Positions 10,193 through 22,200 of a stretch of DNA of 64,000 nt are shown here, piece after piece. The DNA comes from Phalacrocorax aristotelis (taxonomy: Eukaryota > Chordata > Aves > Suliformes > Phalacrocoracidae), in contig NC_134280.1 of assembly GCF_949628215.1 (NCBI RefSeq), positions 53,036,621 through 53,100,620 of the forward strand, read 5' to 3'. A program made the position numbers and the translations under genes. The notes beneath the pieces were generated by a model. It was given only the letters and a program-made list of their open reading frames with translations. It was not told the DNA's origin and searched no databases. Every line of letters starts with the position of its first letter. Within the stretch, counting starts at the first letter, position 1.

Positions 10193-10272
10193 ATGTCAGA
10201 CTCGGAGGGGTGCCAGGAGACTACAGAAGGTGTCAGCCAAGTGGGAGATGAATCCCCTGAGGAGAGCGAGAG
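10193..10272 (+). CDS. LSP1: LSP1 exon 1a (coding part)
   Basis: The ATG is in fair context (AAGATGT). Twenty-six acidic codons, MSDSEGCQETTEGVSQVG then DESPEESE, plus AG of an Arg codon, are followed by donor GTGAGG. The acidic N-terminus parallels the leukocyte isoform of mammalian LSP1, and the phase fits exon 2. No transcript evidence is available here. Confidence 0.75.
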
Positions 10273-13200
10273 GTGAGGCCTTGGGATGGGGTGCCCCAAT
10301 GTCACAGCTGCTTTCCAGTCCCAGGAAACTGGGAGGCTAGGAAACTGGGAGGCGTGATGGTGGGAAAGGAGGATGCGCAGCCAAAACAATGATGACCCAT
10401 GAGGCTGAAATGGGTCAGATGCTCTGGCAGGCTTTTGATAAACTCCTCTAGCTAGGGAGAGACTTCGACTTCCTAAAGGTCTCATCTCCTTTGAACTTCA
10501 AAGCCTTTGGAAGGGGGTTTGATCAAGTGGGGAACCACAGCTCCAGCAGCAGGCAAGCTCAGCAAGGGATCTGGCAACCTGGACCTGATCCACAGTTGAA
10601 ATCAGCACCATCTTTAAGACCAGTGGGTGGAGATCAGCTGCCTCCTGTCCTTGCAGCAATTGCTGGGCACATCCGATTTCTTGTTGTGTCGCCGATGCCT
10701 CTAACCAAATTAACCTGGCAATGTTTCAAGCTAGTTGCTGTAAGGTTATACATCTCCCTGCACCTCTTCTCTGCTTTGTTGTTTTATTAGCAGAGATTCT
10801 AAAGTTTGGGGTCTGTTTGTGCCAACACAGACAGCTTTCCATGGGGGTTAAAAGGAGACAGACCCATAGCAGAGACCCCATCTGTCTGTGGTGGAGGCAG
10901 ACAAAGATAAGCTCGGTGGAGATACACCATTCAGAAGCACTCAGATTTGGACTGGATTCAGACTGAGCATCCAGGGAGCTTGGGGGGTTGCCTGATTTTT
11001 TGCCTCCAGCCTCAAAGCTTGCATTAGCATTTCTCCCCAAGGCTTCTGAAAGCCAGCGCAGCTAATGTTGATAGGAAAAAAAAAACCTTGAGTGACAATG
11101 AGAGGAGAAAGGTGTGTCATCTCCTGTCACTAATGGTTGCAGTAAGCATTTTGGCTGACACCTGACAGCAATTAGCCTTGGCTTAAGGCTTGACTGTAAG
11201 CTTCAAAAGGTGCTGAAAGTCTCAGTGCATGACTCTGCTGAAACAAAGGGGAAGCCTTGGCTGTTGGGGGAGTGCAGGGGTTTTGCACATCTATTGGATT
11301 CCCAGCATTTCTCCAGCCTAGCCATGCCTCTTCCACAGGCTCAGCTCACCTTGCAGGAGCAAGGAGAGGATGCTTGGGAAGGAAATTGAGCATTCCTGCT
11401 CCCCTCTTTCTGTGGTCAGTATAGGTATATCAGTGTCACCAGGGCAAGGCAGTGGAGGGGTGCTTGGGAGGCAGGGTCAGCTTGTTCCCTTCTCTGTTTC
11501 CTGCTGGAGTTTCACCTAAATAAGAGGCTGTCTGAAGGGGTCTGTTCTGTACCACTCCAACCCCTACAACCTTCAGACACCTGTGTAAAAAAGGTGTATA
11601 TGAATACTGATGGCAGTATTCCTAGCTGCATTTTAGAATTTTAATGAAATATGAAACTTGATGGAAAAGAAGGATCATGCAAAAGTAACTTCCATTTTGT
11701 TTTTAAAATACAGTGAATTACTTTTCATCTCAACTTGTGTAATAGTTTCATGTACAGTTCTAAAGTTCTCCTGCTTTTACTTGTGCTATTTAAACACTTA
11801 CTAGGCTCTAGTGATTTCCACTCCCAAAATGGAGGAAGGAAGTGTTTGCTTGCTGTTTGGGGCTATCTTTTCTCACTCTGTGGCTAGCTCAGCTCTCTGA
11901 TCTCTTCTCCTTAATGACAAAGCTCTTTTCAAGCTGACCTCTGTATGGATGGAGTCAGAACAGTGCTCTTAAGACAGCCTAAGGTGTACTGGAGATGTGA
12001 GCAGTGAGTGTTGTGAGAAAGCTGCCAGGAAAGTAAAACCCAAGGCTCCCTGGTGTAAAAGTACAATGGTGAAATATGGGGAGAAAAAGGGTGCTGGGTT
12101 TGCTTGAACAATGAACCTTATCTCTTTAACTGTGCCCAGTGTATATAGAAGAGGAACTAACATTAGAAAATGTCCTAGAAATCTTAATTTGGACATATCT
12201 TATTCTGTTTCCCCATAACAATGGGGGCATGCTGGCAAAGTCTTGCTGACGCCAGTGTAACGCCAGTGTAACGCCACCTAAACCAAACCAGTGTTATGCT
12301 CTCTTCCATGAACTGAAATTGTTATATAGGAAACCACTGTGGGGTAACCTTGATGTGAAGCCTTCCCAAAAGTGAGAAACTGGGGTGGGCTCTGGGGAGG
12401 TGGCTGCTTGGGTTGTCCTGCCCTGATGGGACAACACGGTACAGGATGAAGGACCCAACCCTCCTGCCTTGACAGTGGGAGGCTGGGAGCCCAAGGCGTG
12501 GGGAAGCCTGCCTTACACCAGGGCTAGATAACCCAATATGTATTGGGTCTGTTATTCAGAGGACTCTCCACAGAGCTCTGAAGGCTTCAGGCAGCCCCTG
12601 ATTTTAGTTGCTACACTCATGGCTGTGCACATCCTTATGGCTTGGGCTGTGCTCTGAAGGATATTTGCACCTGGGCAAGAGCATGGCTCATGAGACAAGT
12701 TTCTCTCACCTATGGGGTCTGAGATGAGAGATCATTTTCTCCCAAATTCCCCCATCCCTTTCCTTCTGGGGCCTCCCACCCTGTGAGCTGCAGGGAGCCC
12801 TTGGCAGCCCATATATGGTCACTGCCTGGGGAGAGGCTCTGCTGTACTAGCGAGCCCCAGGCTTTTCTTTGCCACGTCTATCCCCAGCTGTCTTGAATTC
12901 TCCAGATCCTTAGAGAAGTCTTGAGGGCCTTTGCTAGGATGACTGCTGTTTCTAAGTATACCCGTGGTTGGAAGGAGCTTGTCTGGCAAAACTGACATGT
13001 GGAGAGCCTTTGGACCCCTCGGCACACTGGATTCCTTTGGGGAAGGATGTCTGATCCCTGCTCAGGAGTAACTGGTCACAGTTTGACCCAGCTGGGCTCA
13101 TTAAAGTGGAAAACTAGTAGGGAAATGAACAGGGGAGGGCCAAATGGATCATTTAATGAATCTGGGTATTACTTTAGTATTTCCAAATTGGATATAGGTG

Positions 13201-16200
13201 CCCTGGTGGTGACATTAGGGATAAGGAACTGTCTCTAATTATAGGGAGGTATCAGGTGCCTTCTCTGCCCCTTTCTCCTTGCTTTGCCTTGCCTTGCCTC
13301 TGAGCTTATTTTGCAACGTAAAGCTACAGGTTTGGAGGTATGTGTTGAAGTAGGGGATTGCCCAGAAGCCTTTATTTGAATTTTACTCTTTTTAAACCAC
13401 AGAAGACTCTCTGCTGGCTGGAGGGCTGGCTGTTTTGAAAAACTTGGGGTCAAGTCTGGCTCTGAAGCCTGTGGGAATCCCTTTGCTCCCAGATTTTGGA
13501 GAGACCTGGCTGTGAGGAAGGCTGGGCAGGCTATCCCAGGGATGATCCTGGGGCCTGCTAAGAGGATATTTTTGCCAGATCAGCATTGCTGGGGTGGGGT
13601 GAAAAAGTACTTCTGCTGGGTGAAGTGGTGCTGGGGCTCCTGCTCCTCTGGAGGAAGGCGGGCAGAGGCACAACCCAGCTTGCACCCCTGGGGCACCCAA
13701 CCCCTTTGGTTATGGTGGGCCCAGGCATCCCCTGGCGGCACCCCACGAGGGGGCGAGCTCTGCCTGGCCTGATTTGTCTGACAGCATTGAAAGATCTGCA
13801 GCAATGAGGAAAGGAGAGATGTCCAGGAAGAATTTTGGGGCATGGCAGGGCTTTACCACTTGCATGGAGCAGGTGGGCATCCCCCAGGGCAGAAATGTTT
13901 TCAAGGGAGAGCTGCTGTCAAGGGATACGATGGTACTTTGGGACAGGGTGGTGTCCTGGCCTTGGGATGGAGACTGGGGACAGCTTAGGGTCTGTTTGCA
14001 GCCGTGCTGCCCATGGAGGTTAAGCCACATGGGCTTTCCCAGGTTTGCTGCAGCTGAAACAGAATGAGTGCTGCTCCATGGGCATGGCTGAGTTAAGCCT
14101 AGAGATGTACGAGGTGTGTAAGGGATGGCATGGGTAGGAAAGAGGAAAGTGGGAGCTTTTTTCATCCCCCTGGTCTGGGCATCCTCCTTGGACATGTGGG
14201 TTTTTTATGGTGTGCTGCTTCAGTGGGTTTCAGGCCTTTCCCATAATCTGAAAGCCCTTTTTCAAGCAGTAACTGGAAGGGTAGAAGTGATCATGCCTGG
14301 CTCCATGGCAGTGAAGTAGTTAACTTTGACATGCCCTGAGGATCCTGGGCCCCTCTGCTCTGACCCCCACTGACCTGACTAACCCAGCTCTGTCTGATGC
14401 ACTGCCTTCACCCCCCCTTTGCATCCATCAACCCCATGACCCATATGTCTGACTGTGGGGTCTGTGTGGCGGCTAAGCAGGTCTGAGCAGGGTCCCTGCT
14501 GCCTTGGTGCTCTCACAGAGCTGGGCTTGCTCCCAGCTGGGCACTCATCCAGGCTGGCTGCTGCCTCCATTGGGGCAGACTGCCTGGCCAGGAGGTGCTC
14601 TGAGGCCTCATCAGTGCCATATTTTCATCAGGAACAGGTTTTTCTTTGGGTGGGGTGGGGTGGGGTGGGGTGGGGTGGGGTGGGTGGAAGTCCTGGCCCA
14701 AAGAAAGTTGTTGCCCAGGCTACTGGGAAAATTGATGGCTGCCAGGCTCCTGGGACTGTAAGCTGGCTCCAACTGACAGTGCAAACTTGCTGTGGTCCTC
14801 AGGGGCTCAGAGAAAATGCTGCAAGGATTTGCTGTTCTCGCTCCATGTGCAGCCCTCCCAGTAGAGTCCTGGCTATGTGAACCTGTCTGGGAAGGATGGT
14901 GCCCAGTGCAGGCAAGGGAGGGCTCTACTCTGCCCAAGGCAACATTCAGCTTGCACAGGAGCTTTGACCTCCTGTAACTGCAGCTCCTGTTCCCTTAGTA
15001 CGAGTCCAACAAGCTCTGCATCAGGATGAGACTTTGGGCTCACAGAGGAGGTGCTTTGGCATCCTTTGAAGCCAAATGCATGAGGAATGAGTTCTCATAG
15101 GGTGGCTCTGTCCTCGTCAACTCCTTCATATGGAGAAGCCTTGAGGATGTACATCAATGAAAGGAAGACACAGTGGTGTATTTGTACGATAGGGACTATG
15201 GGGCCTCTTTACCGAGGTTGTGCTCTGGATTATGGCCATCTGGTGTATGGGTCAAAAATATGTCGTAGGCGGTGCTGCGCATGCTGGGAAGGCAACTGTC
15301 CTGCATGGCATGACTGCAGTATGATCAGTACTAGAGCAGCACTTACAGTGCCCAAAGAAGGTCAGGGTGTCACTGTGGTGGGTGCTCTGTGGCTATCCCA
15401 ACGACCTACTGCCTCAGGGCAAAGAAGGCAGATTATTTCTACTGCAAGGCCAGAAAACTGAGGTTGAGAGGTTTCGAAAGGGGAAGAAATGCTCTAACTG
15501 TAGGACTCACCCACTGTGGATTGGGTACCCAGAATAGGTGGTTTCCCATTGGACCCATGTGACATCTGCCAGACCTTGGCAGATGTCTTAGGTAACCCAA
15601 GGCATCCTCAGCGTCACTTGATACCTATGTTTAGGCACCTGAATTGGTCCCTCATTTCCAAATATCACCTAGGAAGCACAGACCACTGCTGAGATTTGAG
15701 CCAAGCTCTCCTGAGGCTTGGCTAGATATCTTGCAGTCCTCAGCCTGTCTGGGTGCTCCACAGATGTTCAGTCATGAATGAGTTAACCAGTGCCGCTTGG
15801 AGCCCGTGTGTGTTTTCCTTGCCAGTGTATCCATCCTAACACACACCAGATGTGTGAGGCAGCCGCTGGAGTGTCTTAATCCCCAGTTTCGGCACTAAGA
15901 GCTGTCTTTCTCAAGTGCAGGTCTGCAGCAGCTTTCTAGGGGCTCCGCTGCTGTTTGTGCAATGCCTGAGCAGGGAGGCTGACAGCCCCTGTCCTCTGCA
16001 GGAGAATTTGCAGCAAGGCAGGATGAACTATCTTCTGTTATTTCCTGCTTTAAACAAGTCACTCCTGGGATGGGCTGCGGGGGCTGGCAACAGAGCTGAT
16101 GCTGATAGGTCCATCTTGAGTCGTATGTGGTGAGTGTTAAACCCAGGAGCTACTCGGGTTTACTCTATCTCAAAGGAGCAGTGGTGGTTTGTACCAGCCT

Positions 16201-19200
16201 GGTGTGTCTGATAACTGTCCAGGGGATACATGGGTAAGAGGAAAATACATGAGCAAACCCAGATGGACTTATTAATGAATGGAACTGGCAGTCAGTGGGC
16301 TTCTATTATTAGCTTGACCGGTGACTTGCACTCAATGGTCTAAAAACTTGAAGCCACCTGGGAGCAACTGGTCTGAGATGTGCAAGACTCTTTATTTGGA
16401 GCTCAGTTTATTTGGATTTCTCTTGCTATTGCACAGACATGTAGGCCCAAATGCTTTTGCTAATGTACATCAGCACCATCCCACTGTCTGCCATAAAGCT
16501 GTGCCAGTTTGCATCAGTTGGAGGTCTTCAGTTCTTTTGCTTACATACTAATTTTGAAAATAGATCCTTTGCTAGGGATTAATTCTGCATTACCAGGAAA
16601 CCTCTCTCCCAGCTTTAGGTATCTGCTGCTTGCTGCAGCTAAATAGACAGTATATGCAATGCCTTTTATCAAACCCTTGCCAGACAGTTTGGAAAATATG
16701 ATCTCTTCTTCTGTGCTTGTGCATGCATGTGCTTTTCTGCTGCAAAAGCAGTTTCCTTTCCAGTGAAAGCTTGCTCTGGAGCCATTAGCATCGACAAACC
16801 CTGAACTATTGACAGACACCAAGCTATCATGACTGCCAGCTGTTTGGGAAGGGCAAAGTTCTCCCCCAATAAAACTGATGGTAATAATTATTTGCTCTTA
16901 AAATAAGTGCCTCCTTGCAGTTGTCACTTAGCTTCACATAACAGGAGCTGACAGCTGTGTGTCTGAGCTGAACTGTCCTCAAGGACAGACTAGTGTGATA
17001 TACAGGCTGCGCAACCCTGCTCTGGTGGGACTTCTCCTTCCTTGGGGTGGCATTTGTCTCTGCTGCTTCTCCACTCCAGTCGTCATCTTTCTGCACACAG
17101 CCTTAGCTGCCCCTTGTGCAGAAAGGCTCATCTTAACTTTTTGTTGGGCCTCACTTTGCGGCATTAATGACAATCCTCCCCCTTGACAGAGGTATGTGAT
17201 TGTCTTCAAGCTTTTTGGATACATGATGATACTTTTGCCTGCCTTTTCATAACAGCTCCCACCTTTTGCCCAGCTCGGTGAGGGTGGTGTTGGTGGATAT
17301 TGGCAAGCTGAGATTAGATGACTTTCCCCAGGACAAGGTGCAGCTTGAAGTGAGGGTATAGCTTGGAAGCAGGAAATATGAGATGATGCTTGGGGATTCC
17401 TTCTTATCCATTAGTCTAACGCTGACCCCAGCTGGAGTAAGCAGCCCAGCAGTGTGAGGTAGGGATTAATGTTTGCTAAAACCGCTTGTGTTGCACAATG
17501 CGGTGCTACATCAGAGCCTCAAGCCAGCTGCAGATGAGCTAATAAGTTTATATCGGGCAGAAGCTGTATTTCACTTGAAAGATGTGCTGTGCTGGTCAGC
17601 TGAGCAGCATGGCTTGGGCCCAGGGCTGTACTCACACAGCAGTACTATCCTGCAAGCCTATCAACAAAGTGTATTGGGCGATGGTTAAACATATCACACA
17701 GATGCCACTTGGTGAAAGAAGGTGGTGCCTCTATTGCAGGTTACACCCCTCTTACGCTAAACATTGGAGGTGTCTGAAGGTGTATTCAGCTGTCCAGTGT
17801 CCATCTAATCCACCTAGCCAAAGCAAAGACCACTCCATTTATTTTAAATGGACATTCAAAGTTCAAACTCATTCAGCAGCTTTCCAAACCTCGGTGAGCA
17901 AAGACTAGTGACAAGGCAATATGATGCTATAAGAAGGCCTTTTTTAGACATTTCCTACCATGTGTGCCAGTTTGGGGACAATCTCTTGGCAGCAGTTGCC
18001 TATGGTTTATTCATCCCAGCTGGAGTCCTTTGTCCTGCTCCTTGGCCCTGTGGTGGAGAGGTATCCCAAAGAGATGGAGGATAATAGTTCTCCTCTTGTC
18101 CTGTAATGACCCTCCTGCATGGGCTGGGAGTGTCTTATCAACTGCCATTGTTTTGTCTTCCTGTCTCTTTCCCAATGGCTTTGTTGTTTTAACCTAATAT
18201 ATAGATATAGTGCATGCTGCAGTAACCACACAGCACTGGGCCAGCTGCACTCCTCCAGGGCTTGGGTGAGTCACTTGGCCTTGGCGCTGGTCTGAATGAT
18301 ATCTCACTGCAGTGGCTCAGGTGGTATCTCTCCCTGTTTGCACAGCACCCAATGCAACAGGGGCTCTGATCTCCTTTAACCATGCTGGGCTGCCCAGTTA
18401 ATGCTTACACCACCTCTCTTTGCTTCCCTCCTTCCCCTTTTTTAAATCCAGCTTTCAGATGTTCCTTTTGGTTCCTTATCCCTTGGTCCCCTCATCCTTT
18501 GTCCTCGTTTGTATCATCCCTGGAGCAAAAGCATCTTCTCTTACAAGGCTTGTAACCTTGCATCTCCCCTGTCATTGGGAGATGAAGCAAACTCTTGGGA
18601 TTTTAGGTTTATGGATGTACTCATGGAGTGCCCCACAGGGAGGGTCCCCCTCCATTCTGTGGGAGAGTGAGGGATAACAGTGGGGTAGAGGAAGAGGGAT
18701 GCTCCTTCTAGACCCCGCTTCCTCTCCCTCTCATTTCTGCCTTTTTGGATCTCATAGGAAGAAAGTAATCATTGATCCCAAGCCAAGTATTTCAGACTTA
18801 GTAAGATACGATGTTTGTTGACTCTTTGGACCCAGCCCACTATTATACACATTATACACTATTATACATGTTGCAAGTGGGCCAGGCAAAAGGTCTTAGC
18901 CAAGACAGCTCCTGCCCACAACACCCCCTCCCTGAACATCCATGGGGTCATACGTTGGCTTGGGAATGTCCCCTCCTGACTCATAGCCAGGGCAGAGTAA
19001 GGCTTGCTGGGGAGCATCGTTTGGACTGGACTTCTTCCCCTGCACCCTGAGCTAATTGCACAGATGAGATGCCCTGCCCTCCTGACAGCAGGTTCTGGAG
19101 CTTGTAACAAGCTGTTCTGGTGCGAAGGAGACAATGTGTTTCTTCTGGCTGCTAGACACCCTGTTTCCTTAGGATTATCTCTGGCTGCCTGTTTTGGCCT

Positions 19201-22200
19201 CTATTTGGCTGCCCAAAAGTGCGTGGTGGCAGAGTAAGATGGACTGAGCAAACTGGGAATTAGAGATGAAGGTGAGATGGGCGAACCCGATCCATAAGAC
19301 TAATGCATAAACCACACCATCTACATAGCTGATGTACCAACCAGTGTGCCCATCTCACTGAACTGGGGGTCCCAGGGGGATGGGCAAGTGCTGATGTCTG
19401 CCAGGCTGGTTTCAAAGTGGGGATTGCAGGGGCATGGTGAAGAGAGGTTGGGGAGGTGTTGGGATAGGGAGAGAGGTTTAGGACAGCAGAGAGAGGGAAG
19501 GATGTGTCACTTAAAGGCAAAACAGAGACACCGCCCATCTACTCCATTTTCCTAGGAGGGTTGCTGGTAGAAGTGCTGGGTCTCCAGCTGAGACAGGGCT
19601 GCTTAGTCCTTACTGAAGAGGCGAGGCTGTTCCTGTAAGGACATCTTCTCTGGGTAGGATCCCACCACTGACACACAGGCATGGACCTCTGGAAACCATG
19701 CTGGCAGCTGACGGTACCTATAAAAGACAGGTCCTCAAAGCAACTGTATGTTGGGGCTTATGCTGACAGTACTTCGCAATCCAGCAATATTGGAGAAAAT
19801 GGCTTGGGCTGCATTTCTTTGCGAGCAGGATTAGAGTATTTTTCTTTTTGTTTCTTTTTTCCCCAGACCATGTGTTAGCCTCCAACTGATTTTGCAACTA
19901 GTCCTACATAGCAGAGTGATTGTGTAATTAACGGGAACCGGTGTGGCCCTGTCTCTCTGGGACTCCCGCCCTCCTTCCCACAGCAATGGAGCCAGACTCG
20001 CTCCCTTCCTGCATCTCACCTTCTCTGCTGGGAAGAGTACTGGGAAGCTCTTTGGTGCCCTGCAGCGTGTTTCTGGGTGCTCTGGGCATCCTCACTCCTG
20101 AAGCAGGGTGCAGTTTTGCTGCAGGATTTATGGTAGTTCTTCTAGCTTAAACTGTGCCAAAAAATAACAGATGAATTAATTCTTTGTTTTTCTTCCTGTG
20201 TCCGCTGTACTCCTACCCGCTTCCTGGTGGGACCAGGAGGTTTGTTTCTGTGAAAGGATACAAGCAGCTGTGGGACTGATGCTGACCTTATTGTTCTTGG
20301 ATACACAGTATGAGTCAGACTGATGCACCTGGGCTCAGCAGCAAGCAAGGGAGGAGAGGGGACAGAAGGCGTCTCTGTTCCGTGGAGTGATGGTGAGGGA
20401 CTTCTCCTGCACCTGTCTTTCTCCATGGTCCCTTAGGCCCAGCCTTTGTGCTTTTGAATAGTGGGTTTAAATGCTCCCTGCCCCACTGAGATGGGGATAG
20501 TGAGTCTGTCCACATGTCACTGAGGGTGCACAGTTCCCTCCTTCTTGCAAGCTGTGAGTTTAGAAAGAGGGTCCTGCTCTGCTCTCCTCTCCCTGTGGTC
20601 CTGCAGGACCCTGCTGATGCTGGAGGAAGGATAAGTTTTCTTGTTGTATCTGCTGTCTGATAAAGATGAAAACCAGGGAGAAACCTTCCCCTCTGCGGGA
20701 ACCTTCCCCAGAGATTGAGTAGCACAGCCACCTTGTGAAGGCAGGAGGATTTTCCAGGCGAAGCTCAGTACTGGGACTTTCCCCTGGAGCAATGCAGAGC
20801 TCAGCCTGTTGTGATGTAGGGACTCTTTTCCTTACTGATTCTCTTCTGGTGTTTCCAAATGATCTTAGCACCTTAGACCAGTAAGAGCTAATGTTGCAGC
20901 CTCTCCCTGGTCCTGGATTTCACTGCCCAGCAGGGTTTTTATCCACCCTATTTAATGAAGGCCCCCATCTCTGAGATGAGAGGTAGTCAGTCCTAGGCTT
21001 GGGGTGGAAGTCTGCCAAATGCTTACAAGAGAATGAGCTCATGCTGGCATCCTCCAGGAGACAAACGCTGATGTCAAGGCAAGGCGCTCTTGCTGGGGGA
21101 ATCAACAGCTTCTCCCCCTTCCCCCTTTACGCAGAGGATCTTGCCTCCAGTAGGTAGTGGTGTGCCATTGGCTCTTCCCCTCCCAACATGAGCAACCCCC
21201 TGCCTTCTCCTGGTGACAGCAGCTGCATTCCTCCCTGCCCCTCCTCAGCTCCCTGTGGATCGAGTGGCATCTCTGCCTGAAATAAGAGTGCTGGTGTGAT
21301 TTCATTCAGCCCCCAGTTGTTGCTGGCCCATGGCTGCTAGTTGTGTCTCTGCTAGCTGCTGGGGCTCCTCCATCTTGCTTCCTTGGCTGACTCAGACCAT
21401 GGGAGTCACTGGCAGGTTTGGACTGATTCCCTCCAGAAAGAAAACCCTGTAGGTGCATACTTCATTTCAACTCTGTGGGCAATTGCAGTGAAACCAATAG
21501 GAGTGTTCACATGCTTAAACCTAATTACTCATGTAAGTACTTGCAGGGCTGGGACAGGCTCTTTTTGAGCTAGAGAGACCTTTTGTGGTGTATCTGTTGC
21601 ATCTTCTCACCAAATTTAGACAGAAAAAAAGGCAGTGTGGCAGCATCTGAGCAGCCCACAGAGTGAAACAAGTATCACTGTCTGTGCTTAGCGGTTTTTG
21701 TTGCTCCTGATCACCTAAGGGATGCTTAGCAAATATCTGCAGAAAAAAAATAGTGTTTTGAAGCGAAAAAACAGTGGGGAGAAGGGCAGGCACTTCCTTC
21801 TGATCTGGTTTTAATGCACTTCCCTTTTATTGAGATTTCTGGGCGTACTTCATGGGCAACTTCCCCCTTTCAGCTTACCAGGCGGCAAGAAACAATTCTG
21901 CAGAAGTGATTGAAAGGAAACCTGTAAATGAGATGAGAGGGACCGAAAGCAGAAGGAAGGTGAGGGTCTAAGCAGGGTGGTCCCATCATAACTCCTCCCA
22001 TATAGCAGAAGATCTTTCCCCAGAAGAGGCACACATGGACCAGGAGATGCAGGTTAGGGAAGAAAGACTGAGTTTTTTTCCAAGACGGCTCCCATGGTAG
22101 CGTGAAAGACCATTCATGTGAATGCATGGCAGACAGGCGTTTTGTTTTAGCAGGTGGCAATGTTGTTAGTCCTTCATCAAATGCTCATGCACTTCTTTAA

